Shown here one piece after another: positions 23,085 through 31,246 of a stretch of 37,501 bases of DNA. Source of the DNA: DATKKG01 sp035543015 (GTDB taxonomy: Archaea; Thermoproteota; Nitrososphaeria; Conexivisphaerales; DTJL01). Location of the stretch: NCBI GenBank assembly GCA_035543015.1, contig DATKKG010000001.1, positions 1-37,501 of the forward strand. Reading direction: 5' to 3'. A program made the position numbers and the translations under genes. The notes beneath the pieces were generated by a model, which was given only the letters and a program-made list of their open reading frames with translations, was not told where the DNA came from and searched no databases. Each line of letters begins with the position of its first letter. Position 1 is the stretch's first letter.

Positions 23085-25034
23085 ATGGGACAAGGGTTGT
23101 CAGAGGGGCAGCGCAGATTGGCTGCGATCATGTTCACAGACATGGTGGGCTACACGGCCCTCGGGCAGAGGGACGAAGCCCTGTCTCTTGCCTTGGTCGA
23201 AGAACAGCGGAATCTTATCAGACCCATCCTCAAGAGACACGATGGAAGGGAGGTCAAGACGATGGGCGACGCCTTCCTTGTGGAGTTCCCGAACGCCATT
23301 GACTCCGTGAGATGCGCATACGACATTCAGAGGGCCATAAGGGAGTTCAACCTCTCACTCGCTTCAGATAAGAGAATCCATCTCAGGGTGGGAATCCACC
23401 TTGGGGAAGTCGTGGAATCACAAGGGGACATCTCGGGTGATGCCGTCAACGTCGCATCGAGAATAGAGCCTCTGGCCGAAGACGGGGGAGTGTGTCTGTC
23501 TCGCCAGGTCTACGACCAGGTGGCGAACAAGACCGAGCTGCAGATTGCGAGCCTAGGGGAGAGGCGTCTGAAGAATGTAAGCGCACCCCTCGAAGTCTAC
23601 AGGATGGTGATGCCGTGGGAGCAACCACCGCAGGTCTCCAGGGAGGGGACCGACCTTCCGCGTGACCGAGTAGCCATACTTCCTCTCAGGAACATGAGCC
23701 CGGACCCTAACGACGAATTCTTCGCGGAAGGGATGACGGAAGAGATCATCTCAACGGTCTCCGGAATCAGCGGCCTAAAGGTGATCTCAAGGACCTCCGT
23801 AATGGGATACAAGGGAACGACCAAGAGGATCGGAGAGATCGGAAGAGAGCTGAAGGCGGGGTCGGTGCTCGAAGGGAGCTTCCGAAAGGCGGGGAACAGG
23901 ATCAGGGTTACCGCCCAGCTCATCGACGTGGCCGGCGACGAGCATCTCTGGGCTCAGAGCTACGACAGAAACCTGGATGACGTCTTCGAGGTCCAAAGCG
24001 ACATCGCGAGACAGGTGGCGGATGCACTTCGTGTCAAGATTCTCCTGCCGGAGATGCAACGGATTGAGAGGAAGCCGACGGAGAACACCAAGGCCTACAC
24101 CCTCTACTTGAAGGGGAGGTATCTCTGGAGTAGGAGAGGATTCGACGACCTCAAGAAGGCCTCCGATCTCTTCGAAGAGGCCACAAAGGAGGACCCCGCC
24201 TTCGCCCTGGGGTACGTTGGACAGGCGGACTGCGCAGCATTGCTTCGCAACAACTGGAACCTCGACCCCGAAGTGAACCTGACGAAGGCAAAGGCGATGG
24301 TTGCGAAGGCCCTGGACCTCGATCCCTCCTTGGCCGAAGCACACACCACGAAGGGATTCCTGCTGAGATCGGAGTACAAGCTCCGCGAGGCGGAGGAGGA
24401 GTATAGGAAGGCTATCGAGCTTAAGCCAAGCTACGCCACCGCCCACCAGTGGTACTACTGGGTCCTGCGGTCCGAGCTGAGATGGGACGAAGCCCAGAGG
24501 GAGATAGAGAAGGCGGTGGAACTGGACCCATTGTCACCGGTGATCAACTTGAACCACGGGAACCTGTACTTCTCCAAGAGAGAGTTTGCGAAGTCGCTCG
24601 AACAGTACAGGAGGGCCCTCGAATTGGGGTTCGAAAGCGCTCACGGAGATATGGCTGGCGCCTATGGCATGATGAAGGAGTTTGGAGAGATGAGACGCGA
24701 GATGGAGGCTGGCGTGGCGTATCTTCAGAACATGTATCCCTCGATGAGGACCGCGGCCGAGGCGTACAGCGCCTACTTCGAAGGCGACAAGCATAGGGTC
24801 AGAGAGCTTCTGCCTGAAGTAGAGGCCCACCTTGGCCAAACCCCACTTGCCCACTGTAACATTGCCGATTTCCATTTCTACCTCGGCGAAGTCGACAAGG
24901 GGTTCGAGTGGCTGGAGAAGTCCTATTCTATTCGAGAAGAATCCCTCTTGGACATCAAATGGGACTGGGACCTTGATGGCGTTCGCAACGACCCCAGGTA
25001 TCTTGACCTCCTGAAGAGGCTTGGACTGGACTAG
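23085..25034 (+). CDS. Class III adenylate cyclase with TolB-like and TPR domains
   Basis: A 649-residue protein. Residues 10-170 are a class III nucleotidyl cyclase domain: metal-binding Asp19 in FTDMVGYT and Asp62 in MGDAFLVEF, adenine-selecting Lys58 and Asp119, and transition-state Asn122 and Arg126 in GDAVNVASRIE. All catalytic residues are present, so cAMP synthesis is expected. Residues about 190-305 match the TolB-N-like module found after such cyclases (VAILPLRNMSPDPNDEFFAE). Residues about 330-640 are TPR repeats (ALDLDPSLAEAHTTKGF, AIELKPSYATAHQWYYW, AVELDPLSPVINLNHGN). There is no membrane segment, so it is cytoplasmic. The architecture is common in bacteria and less so in archaea. 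What the TPR part senses is unknown. Confidence 0.93.
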   Translation: MGQGLSEGQRRLAAIMFTDMVGYTALGQRDEALSLALVEEQRNLIRPILKRHDGREVKTMGDAFLVEFPNAIDSVRCAYDIQRAIREFNLSLASDKRIHLRVGIHLGEVVESQGDISGDAVNVASRIEPLAEDGGVCLSRQVYDQVANKTELQIASLGERRLKNVSAPLEVYRMVMPWEQPPQVSREGTDLPRDRVAILPLRNMSPDPNDEFFAEGMTEEIISTVSGISGLKVISRTSVMGYKGTTKRIGEIGRELKAGSVLEGSFRKAGNRIRVTAQLIDVAGDEHLWAQSYDRNLDDVFEVQSDIARQVADALRVKILLPEMQRIERKPTENTKAYTLYLKGRYLWSRRGFDDLKKASDLFEEATKEDPAFALGYVGQADCAALLRNNWNLDPEVNLTKAKAMVAKALDLDPSLAEAHTTKGFLLRSEYKLREAEEEYRKAIELKPSYATAHQWYYWVLRSELRWDEAQREIEKAVELDPLSPVINLNHGNLYFSKREFAKSLEQYRRALELGFESAHGDMAGAYGMMKEFGEMRREMEAGVAYLQNMYPSMRTAAEAYSAYFEGDKHRVRELLPEVEAHLGQTPLAHCNIADFHFYLGEVDKGFEWLEKSYSIREESLLDIKWDWDLDGVRNDPRYLDLLKRLGLD

Positions 25035-25288
25035 GGACTTCCGCCGGACTGGAGCTGCCGGTGAGCCGTGCGAATTCCTCGGCAAAGAGGCGCCTGGGTG
25101 GGCGGAATACTTAGGTGGCGGCCATGCGCATGGACCCAGGTTCCCAATTCCGACCGAGGCACCGTAGCCTCCCCGCGGGCGACCCAGGGCATGGCGTTCC
25201 AGGAGGTGACGACGGCAACCTTTCCGACCATGCTCCCATCGGCGTCGTAGGCGAGGCGCGCCGAGGCGGCTGGGAACGGAATGCGTCG
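25035..25288. other. Short intergenic stretch with a possible remnant
   Basis: No gene is supported. The minus-strand frame past the vapC stop reads ARLAYDADGSMVGKVAVV, which faintly recalls a YD-repeat (YDADGxM) and could be a remnant related to the RHS fragment beyond vapB. The match is too short to call. Confidence 0.3.
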
Positions 25289-25693
25289 CTACGCGAAGAC
25301 CCTCTTGACGCCCGAGATGGAGTCGAAATCGGCGTCGTTGGAGTATATCTCGCTCAGCTCCAAGCGTCTCATCTGGGCCGCTATCACCAGGTCGTCCCAC
25401 ATCCTCCAACGTGCCGCGCCACTTGGGATGAGCCTCTGGGCCTCCACGAAGTCGAGGAAGACGGTCTCGACCTTCGCCAGGCTTGGCAGCGACTGCAGGA
25501 AGGCCAGAAACCGGGGGATGGCCTCCGGCCTCTTCCTCCACCTGAGATACGCGCAGGCCTGCGACACGACCAACGTCGAGGTGACTGCCCGCTCGCCCCC
25601 TTCGATCCTCGTAAGTATCCCGCTCGCTTTGTCACCGTAGACGGGGTCGGCGGCCATATGGTAGACGAAGACGTTGGAGTCGACGAACCTCAA
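25289..25693 (-). CDS. vapC: VapC-type PIN-domain protein with an altered active site
   Basis: A 134-residue PIN domain. Acidic residues of the RNase site are Asp5 (FVDSNVFVYH), Asp100/Asp101 (WDDLVIAA) and Asp120/Asp122 (SNDADFD). The usual glutamate after the second strand is a glutamine here (Gln45 in LVVSQACAYL). VapC toxins cut tRNA or rRNA with Mg2+, and loss of this glutamate often lowers activity. The start is TTG at 25693 in a TTGA overlap with the vapB stop, which fits tight coupling of antitoxin and toxin. Confidence 0.9.
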   Translation of the reverse strand: MRFVDSNVFVYHMAADPVYGDKASGILTRIEGGERAVTSTLVVSQACAYLRWRKRPEAIPRFLAFLQSLPSLAKVETVFLDFVEAQRLIPSGAARWRMWDDLVIAAQMRRLELSEIYSNDADFDSISGVKRVFA

Positions 25694-25914
25694 GACGCGT
25701 CCTTCCCCAGGGCCGACTCGACATCTTCCAGCTTGACCTTCCCGTGGCCCGCGATCCCCCTGATCTGGGCTGCCGTCGTATGCTTCCTGGGCCTGATGAC
25801 GAGCGAGCCGTCCTTCGCCGTCAGCTCAAGGCTTTCACCTTCGACCAGGCCCAGGTCCCTACGTAGCGTGGCAGGGATGGTGACCCTCCCCTTCTCGCGC
25901 AGCCTCACCTCCAA
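25690..25914 (-). CDS. vapB: VapB-type AbrB/MazE-fold antitoxin
   Basis: A 74-residue protein. Residues 1-45 form an AbrB/SpoVT swapped-hairpin domain: VRLREKGRVTIPATLRRDLG, then LVEGESLELTAKDGSLVI. This is the DNA-binding half. The acidic C-terminus (KLEDVESALGKDAS) would wrap the toxin. The start is TTG at 25914, with ggtggg a few bases upstream as a ribosome site. An inverted repeat overlaps the TATA box upstream. It neutralises the VapC encoded next and should repress the operon. Confidence 0.92.
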   Translation of the reverse strand: MEVRLREKGRVTIPATLRRDLGLVEGESLELTAKDGSLVIRPRKHTTAAQIRGIAGHGKVKLEDVESALGKDAS

Positions 25915-25943
25915 TTTCCCACCTTAAATGGTACACAGGGATA

Positions 25944-25964
25944 GTGGGATATAAGAATTCCCAC
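25944..25964 (-). promoter_or_regulatory. vapBC promoter with inverted-repeat operator
   Basis: Six-base arms, gtggga at 25944-25949 and tcccac at 25959-25964, flank the TATA-like sequence (CTTATAT on the minus strand). An extra tcccac lies at 25917-25922. A repressor dimer here, probably VapB, would cover the TATA box. Confidence 0.55.
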
Positions 25965-25976
25965 CCCCACTGCCTG

Positions 25977-26212
25977 ACCCTCGACGACTTTGTCTCAAGC
26001 ATAGCCTGTGGCAACGGCGTCCTCACGAGCCACACCTAAGACTCCCCGGACAGGCCCAAGAAGATCCTCTCCGGGCCCAGCGGTTCCTCCCTCCTCGACC
26101 TGAGCTACACGTACGACTACCCCAACAGGCTGAAGAAGTCATGGGGGGCCGCAGGGCTCCCTCGTATACCTACGACGGGGCGGGGGACATGATGAACCCC
26201 AGGCGGAGCCCA
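25977..26212 (+). pseudogene. RHS/YD-repeat fragment, broken
   Basis: The first frame reads DDFVSSIACGNGVLTSHT, then TAA at 26037-26039 where tyrosine of a TYD motif is expected, then DSPDRPKKILSGPSGSSLLD and LSYTYDYPNRLKKSW. A change of frame after about 26147 restores SYTYDGAGDMMN. These are YD repeats (pattern G..xxTYDxxNRLxx) of RHS-type surface or toxin-delivery proteins. With a stop and a frameshift and only about 80 codons left, it is a remnant. It lies between two toxin-antitoxin loci, a common place for decayed polymorphic toxin genes. Confidence 0.7.
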
Positions 26213-26445
26213 AATGCCAAGAACTGTCAATGGGCCCCTTGTACAGCGAACGCGGGATCGTCCGCGCGGTCCGTCGTCGTGAGCCTTGGGAGCGTCGAAG
26301 AGCTACCGTCCGATCGCCGTCAGGGGTTGCATTCCTCACGAATCATGGGGCCGGAGGCTCGCGCAGTAAAGCTGACCCCGTTCGACTCATATGGCGTGGG
26401 CCCTAGTGTGGACCCGCTGGGCCGAAGGCTTCGCTGTGCTCACCG

Positions 26446-26467
26446 AACTTATACTTATATATAAGTT
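26446..26467 (+). promoter_or_regulatory. abiE promoter with palindromic operator
   Basis: Perfect eight-base arms, aacttata at 26446-26453 and tataagtt at 26460-26467, enclose the TATA sequence. The TATA box is centred about 26 bases before the ATG at 26484. The AbiEi-type protein encoded downstream is the likely repressor, as in known AbiE systems. Confidence 0.6.
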
Positions 26468-26483
26468 GGGTGACAGAGACCTC

Positions 26484-27146
26484 ATGAGCTCGCTCCCGCT
26501 TCACCTGCGCCTAAAGAAGAGGGCCCACAGGGATACCGCGATCGCCCAGGACCTTCTTGTGATGGCGATCTATGACGTATTCCCATCGTCCGTCATCCAC
26601 GGAGGGACCGCGATCTGGCGATGCTACGGGGGGAACAGGTTCTCGGAGGACGTGGACGTGTACCTCTGGCCGCCCCCCGAAGACGAATCGCTGGGGGCCC
26701 TCAGCTCTGCGCTCCGGGCGAAGGGCTTCGAGGAGATGAAGCTCAAGCGCTCCCCCAACGCCCTCTACGCGAGGTTCTCCTACGGCGGGACCGAGGTGCG
26801 CCTCGAAGGCGTTTTCAAGGAGGTGCCGGGGTCAGTGGTGCGCTCCTTCGAGCTGACGGACGGGGCTCGCATCTCGGTCAGGACGCTCACCCCTGATGCC
26901 CTCCTAGTCGAGAAGGTCAGGGCCTACATGGGCCGAAGGAAGGTGAGGGACCTCTACGATGTGTTCTTCCTCCTGAGCCTCGCTGAACGCGGGAGAGGGG
27001 TCCGCGCCTCCCTGGGCGAGCTGTCGAAGGGATATGCGCCGCCCCCGGACGAGGGGTTGCTGAGGGCCCTGGTGATCTCGGGGAGCGTCCCCAGCGCCGA
27101 CGACATGATGGAGGCGATAAGGACGTGGGCAGGAAGATCCACATAG
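26484..27146 (+). CDS. AbiEii-type nucleotidyltransferase toxin
   Basis: A 220-residue protein. The nucleotidyltransferase core is HGGTAIWRCYGGNRFSEDVD (residues 39-58), with the GG-T motif and the metal-binding aspartates Asp56 and Asp58. Further on, TPDALLVEKVRAYMGRRKVRD and DLYDVFFLL match the AbiEii family (PF08843). AbiE toxins use a nucleotide to modify RNA such as tRNA ends, and stop growth on phage infection. The ATG at 26484 is chosen because the TATA box is at leaderless spacing. The partner gene overlaps its end by 22 bases. Toxin-first order is the reverse of the classic abiEi-abiEii layout. Confidence 0.88.
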   Translation: MSSLPLHLRLKKRAHRDTAIAQDLLVMAIYDVFPSSVIHGGTAIWRCYGGNRFSEDVDVYLWPPPEDESLGALSSALRAKGFEEMKLKRSPNALYARFSYGGTEVRLEGVFKEVPGSVVRSFELTDGARISVRTLTPDALLVEKVRAYMGRRKVRDLYDVFFLLSLAERGRGVRASLGELSKGYAPPPDEGLLRALVISGSVPSADDMMEAIRTWAGRST

Positions 27147-27697
27147 ACGCAGTCCGGGCTTTCGCCCGGGAAACGCCCGTCTTCCGGAGCAGGGACGTCG
27201 GGGTAGTCGTGGGGCGGCAGGGGTACGCCGACCTCCTCCTACACAACATGGCGAACCGAGGAGAGATCCATCGACTCATGCGGGGATGGTACTCGTCCCA
27301 CGATGACCCCGTCCTCTCGGTCTTCTGCTTCAAGCCCGCGTACCTGGGCCTCCAGGAGGCGCTGAGCATGCGGAACCTCTGGGAGCAGGAGACCAACGTA
27401 GTGGTGCTCACCCCCGCCAAGGTCAGGGAGGGGCTCAGGAGCGTGGCGGGGAGCAACGTCGTGGTGAGGAGGCTTCCAGTCCACCACTTCTTCGGATACG
27501 ACTTCATCCCGTATGGAGAGTGGCGGGTGCCGGTGTCGGACCCCGAGAAGACCCTGATCGACCTCGTCAGCCTCGGGGAGGTGGCCCATCCGGACATCCT
27601 CTCGGAGCTCCTAGGCGCCGTGGACGTCAAAAAGCTGCAAGGGTACCTGGCCGCCTATCCGCGCCGGACCCGTGACCTGGTGATGGAGCTGCTCTAG
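27125..27697 (+). CDS. AbiEi-type antitoxin/regulator
   Basis: A 190-residue protein starting with GTG at 27125, inside the toxin gene. The N-terminal 60 residues look like a winged helix (VFRSRDVGVVVGRQGYADLL, then RGEIHRLMRGWY, the wing with the typical R-G-WY end). The C-terminal part has the AbiEi pattern VPVSDPEKTLIDLVSLGEVA. Such antitoxins repress the operon and counter the nucleotidyltransferase. The palindrome over the promoter is its likely site. The length is typical of archaeal AbiEi-like regulators. Confidence 0.85.
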   Translation: MGRKIHIDAVRAFARETPVFRSRDVGVVVGRQGYADLLLHNMANRGEIHRLMRGWYSSHDDPVLSVFCFKPAYLGLQEALSMRNLWEQETNVVVLTPAKVREGLRSVAGSNVVVRRLPVHHFFGYDFIPYGEWRVPVSDPEKTLIDLVSLGEVAHPDILSELLGAVDVKKLQGYLAAYPRRTRDLVMELL

Positions 27698-28171
27698 GAG
27701 GGCTTGGCGATGAGGTTGGGTCGCCCATGAATCGGAGCCAGCCCGAGGGCCGAATCCAGCGTGAGGCTAACAAGAGCCCCACAAATCGGTTCTCGGCAAC
27801 CATTCAAGGTTGAAACGACCCGGTCTTGTTTGTGGATTAACCGCGAGTAGGTCAGCAGTTTCCAGAGGATCTCTGGCCATCATCCTAGGCGTTTCGATTC
27901 TGGTTTCCGGGGCGGTGTCTGCCCCTATGGCTTCCCAGATGGCTCTCGGGCCCAAGGGACCCAGGGCGACATGGGGGGACCTCGCCTTCGCTTGCCTTGT
28001 GATGCCAGCGCCGTGAGATGTGGAGGCCGCCATCCCTCCGTCAGGTGCGAGCCCGCGCGAAGATCGCCGGCACGGACGACGTCAGCGATCTCCCTCCGAG
28101 GAACAGGAGACATTCAAGATTGTGGCTCCTGAGGGGGAAAATCATATATGACTCACCGAGAATAGCCCGTA
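27698..28171. other. Intergenic region
   Basis: No gene is supported in these 474 bases. A plus-strand frame of 68 codons at 27810-28016 has a hydrophobic, signal-like stretch (AIILGVSILVSGAVSAPMA) but no promoter and a non-protein-like tail. The TATA-like atcatatat at 28141-28149 belongs to the surface protein gene and is centred 27 bases before its TTG. Confidence 0.45.
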
Positions 28172-29983
28172 TTGGTGGGCTTTGTGCGCAGGACCGTCAA
28201 TTGGCTAGCGCTGGGTCTTCTGGTCATTCTGTGCGTCAGCACCCCGTACCTCGTTCGGCCGCCGATCGGGGCCGCCAGCCTGCAGGTCTTCTCGTCATAT
28301 GACGCCGTGGTCCCAGGCTATCCCCTGGCCCTGGTCAGTGGGAGCGACGTCCCCGGCACCATATACACCATGACGAACGGACAGAGGCTTTGGCCGACCT
28401 ACTCGAACCAGACCACGGTGGGTGGGTACAACGTCCACCCCGTCGCCGGGGTGCAGCTTACCTACGGCGACGTCCCGTCCGAGGTCTTCGCCCTCTACAA
28501 TTCCAACGCCCAGACCTACGTGAACGTCGACTGGATGAACCAGTTCAAGACCAGCTCCGACTTTCGGATAGTCAAGATGGACGTCCAGGCCGACTCCCGC
28601 ACCTTCATAGTCATAGGCAAGGCCTACGAGTTCCTCAGCTACTACATCGGCGCCGCGTACACCGTCGTCTACGACCCCGCGCACCCCAACTTCACGTTCT
28701 ACATACACGTCGGGGGGGACTTCCTCAGCGAAGGGGACCTGGTGAACGACCTGAACATGCTCAGCGCCCACTTCGCCGCGGTGGTGGCGGCCAAGGAACA
28801 GCATCCCTGGTTCAACGCGACCTTCGCCGACGGGACGACCAGCGGCCCGTTGAACGCCGCCGTGAAGCTCAGCGGAGGGAACTGGACGCCCAACACCGCC
28901 GTGAACATAATCTCAGCGTGCACCACCCCATGGAACGTGACGATACCCGCCAGCCAGGTGGACTCGTCGGGGAGATGGTCGACGACCACCACCACCGTCG
29001 CGCAGCTGGACCCTGGCACCTACACCATCACGGCCACTCAGGGAGCCCTGCAGGTGATCGTCCATCTGACCATTGCAGCCTCCTCCGGAACGACCACCAC
29101 CACTACGACGGCGAAGCCCGACGGCTACTGGGTCGTGACCAGGACACAGGGCAACGTCCTGGTCCAGCGCGGAGGGAACCCACCCTGGATACCGGTGACT
29201 GAGGCAACGCAGCTCAATGAGGGGGACGTGATAAAGGCGGAGGGGCCGGGCGGGGTGAGCTCTCACTCGATCGCCGTGGCCTACGTGTCGTACCAGACGT
29301 GGGAGGATTACAAGAAGAACCCCATAGGTATCTGGGGTCTCAACAGGCAGGGCCTGGTTGGGATGGTGGTCGCGGATGGCGAGGTCATATTGATGGGCAC
29401 AAACAAGGCGGGCAACCTCGGCCTCAAGGTCGGCATGGACTCGACCACTGGCGGATGCCTCTTCTATTTCAGCTCCGGGTCGCTCTCGATTGACGCCGAC
29501 AACGTGCTCCTGGAGTCGGCCAGGATATTGGACAAGGGCACGGAGTACGAGGTGGTGGGAGATGTGAACGGAACCACCGTGTACACTCTCAACGGCACCG
29601 TCCTGCTCTCGGACCTGAACGGAACCCAGGCGGTCACCATTGGCGCCAATCAGAAGGCCACGGTCAGCGCCAGCGGCTCGATCACCGGGGCCTCCAGCTT
29701 CAACCCGTCCTCTGTGGACAGATGGTGGGAGGACGCCCTGCCGCAACAGCCTTCAACGACTACGACGACCACGACATCCGCAAGCGCCACCACATCGACC
29801 ATGACCACGACCTCGGCCTCGACGTCTGCTTCCAACGGCGCCACGAACGGGTCAGGCCTCGGCACGTTGGCCCAGGTGATGGGCGATCTCCCGACCATAA
29901 TCGCGGTCGTGGTGGCCGTCATCCTGGCGGTCACCGCGCTCTCATACATGAGGAAGAGGGGACGTGGCCAGCCGCGCCAGTGA
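28172..29983 (+). CDS. Surface protein with FecR-like domain and Thr-rich stalk
   Basis: A 603-residue protein. A signal peptide occupies about residues 10-35. Residues about 40-215 are an unrecognised beta-rich domain. Residues about 225-300 form a small Ig-like fold (GPLNAAVKLSGGNWTPNTAV) ending in a Thr run. Residues about 318-505 resemble FecR (GNVLVQRGGNPPWIPVTEAT, LNEGDVIKAE, and ATVSASGSI at the end). A Ser/Thr-rich stretch (about 537-570) and a helix near 575-597 with a basic tail make a stalk and anchor, like archaeal S-layer-type proteins. Many N-x-S/T sites suggest N-glycosylation. The start is TTG at 28172, with a GTG directly after as alternative. Confidence 0.82.
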   Translation: MVGFVRRTVNWLALGLLVILCVSTPYLVRPPIGAASLQVFSSYDAVVPGYPLALVSGSDVPGTIYTMTNGQRLWPTYSNQTTVGGYNVHPVAGVQLTYGDVPSEVFALYNSNAQTYVNVDWMNQFKTSSDFRIVKMDVQADSRTFIVIGKAYEFLSYYIGAAYTVVYDPAHPNFTFYIHVGGDFLSEGDLVNDLNMLSAHFAAVVAAKEQHPWFNATFADGTTSGPLNAAVKLSGGNWTPNTAVNIISACTTPWNVTIPASQVDSSGRWSTTTTTVAQLDPGTYTITATQGALQVIVHLTIAASSGTTTTTTTAKPDGYWVVTRTQGNVLVQRGGNPPWIPVTEATQLNEGDVIKAEGPGGVSSHSIAVAYVSYQTWEDYKKNPIGIWGLNRQGLVGMVVADGEVILMGTNKAGNLGLKVGMDSTTGGCLFYFSSGSLSIDADNVLLESARILDKGTEYEVVGDVNGTTVYTLNGTVLLSDLNGTQAVTIGANQKATVSASGSITGASSFNPSSVDRWWEDALPQQPSTTTTTTTSASATTSTMTTTSASTSASNGATNGSGLGTLAQVMGDLPTIIAVVVAVILAVTALSYMRKRGRGQPRQ

Positions 29984-30100
29984 GTGCGATTTCATCGTAC
30001 GCTGGGGGCAAGACCGGAAGGAGCGTCCAGCTGAAGCCGCAGAACTGAAGTGACTTCTCAGGAGACTTCCTAGCGGGCCAGTGTGCGCTTCTTCCAAAGG

Positions 30101-30109
30101 TTAAGTATT
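30101..30109 (+). promoter_or_regulatory. TATA box of the 305-residue protein gene
   Basis: The sequence ttaagtatt is centred 27 bases before the TTG at 30132, indicating a leaderless transcript and fixing that unusual start. Confidence 0.6.
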
Positions 30110-30131
30110 CGCCACACCCACGACTCATGAT

Positions 30132-31049
30132 TTGGCGTCCAAGCGTAGGAAGTCTAAGATGGAGTTCTCCCCGGTCATCGGAAGCCTGACGGCTTCAGAA
30201 GCTTCGCTCAAGCTCAAGGAGATGGGCCATCTTGACGCGGCTGCGAAGATCGAATTGGGCAGGGAGACGACGTTCTCGGCCATGAAATGGCCCGGCCAGG
30301 CCGCCCCGAAACCCTGGCAGTTCACTTCCCATGCGTTTGGTTTCATACGCTCGTCTGATGGAGGCTCCTCCCAACCCATGGAGATCGTGGACGCGGGGAA
30401 CATGGCCCCGGATCTAACCTTGAAGGATTCACGAGTCAAGATAACTCTCGGCAGACTTCGTGTCTACGAGTATCCTGGGAAGGGTGTCCACCAGATTCTC
30501 TTCGACTTCTACGGCCAGAATCAGGTTCAAGGCCAATCCGAAGACCTGCATTTCACCCAGACGTATCGGGTTCAACAGGGGGAACAGGCCGGCATCAGAG
30601 GTTACCCGGTATTCATCGGCCTGAACGTCGGCTCAGAGGGAGTCAACTTCAAGTGTCATACCGTCAACGTCGAGAACGAGGACGACGAGAGATTCATCAA
30701 GTTCCTCGACAGCGACGTCTTCACCAAGGGGCTCAGCCTCATCAGCGGCCTCAATCCCGCGATTCCTGTGATATCAGGTTTTGCTGTCAGCCTGACGAAA
30801 GCAGTCGAAAGCAGGAACAAGAACGTTCCTGTCCAGGACTTCTACCTTGGATTGGATTTCACGCAAACGCCCGCTGGCGTCAGGCTCTCACAGGGTTCCT
30901 ACATCGCGGTGCAAGTGCCGGACGCCTCGAAGTGGGACTGGTCGGAGTGGGTGTACAATCCGAAGAACGGGCAGGTCGTGCCTCGAGACGACCCTACCGG
31001 AACCGTTCCTTACAACTATCTGGTCTTCAACGTGAGCAGGATGGATTAG
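30132..31049 (+). CDS. Unrecognised 305-residue two-domain protein
   Basis: I do not recognise this protein. It starts with TTG, then a basic head (ASKRRKSK). A first part to about residue 85 is mixed alpha/beta. A longer beta-rich part follows (VKITLGRLRVYEYPGKGVHQ, HQILFDFYGQNQ, GYPVFIGLNVGSEGVNFK), with an acidic patch NVENEDDERF and a hydrophobic helix GLNPAIPVISGFAVSLTKAV near 210-230. It ends with a strand-rich unit containing WDWSEWVYNPKNGQVV. There is no signal peptide and no catalytic motif. The bounded strands suggest a C2- or Ig-like fold. It stands alone and converges with the interrupted phosphoribosyltransferase gene. Confidence 0.75.
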   Translation: MASKRRKSKMEFSPVIGSLTASEASLKLKEMGHLDAAAKIELGRETTFSAMKWPGQAAPKPWQFTSHAFGFIRSSDGGSSQPMEIVDAGNMAPDLTLKDSRVKITLGRLRVYEYPGKGVHQILFDFYGQNQVQGQSEDLHFTQTYRVQQGEQAGIRGYPVFIGLNVGSEGVNFKCHTVNVENEDDERFIKFLDSDVFTKGLSLISGLNPAIPVISGFAVSLTKAVESRNKNVPVQDFYLGLDFTQTPAGVRLSQGSYIAVQVPDASKWDWSEWVYNPKNGQVVPRDDPTGTVPYNYLVFNVSRMD

Positions 31050-31101
31050 AGCCTTCGGTTACGGCAGGTCGGAGCACGACTCCTCTCTTGGGGAGCCAAC
31101 A

Positions 31102-31135
31102 TCGTTAGGCCAACGAACAGGCTCTTCTGCCTGTT
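31102..31135 (+). terminator. Double hairpin after the 305-residue protein gene
   Basis: Two adjacent stems: tcgtt at 31102-31106 with aacga at 31112-31116, and aacaggc at 31116-31122 with gcctgtt at 31129-31135. They lie 53-86 bases past the stop. No T-run follows, so a terminator or an RNA-stabilising role is equally possible. Confidence 0.35.
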
Positions 31136-31246
31136 AGTCTCGCGACTGGGAATACAAGGACTTGAACCTGACCCATCCGAGTAGAGAGAACGGGAGGAAG
31201 GCGGAACTGGAGAGGCTGCTCCTACCTGAATGGACTGAGTCGAACA

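Noticed and set aside
23085..25034. cAMP circuit linking the cyclase to the cNMP-fold protein at 18077
   Set aside because: The cNMP fold lacks the phosphate-binding arginine, and the genes are 4.5 kb apart in separate transcripts.
27810..28016. 68-codon plus-strand frame with a signal-like stretch
   Set aside because: No promoter or ribosome site, and the C-terminal half does not look like protein.
28913..29746. Minus-strand frame opposite the FecR-like surface protein
   Set aside because: The plus strand has the signal peptide, stalk and anchor; the reverse frame has none of these.
31141..31190. Second tRNA-like T-arm string (GGTTCAAGTCC on the minus strand)
   Set aside because: The stem has a mismatch after three pairs and no matching seven-base acceptor strand was found nearby.
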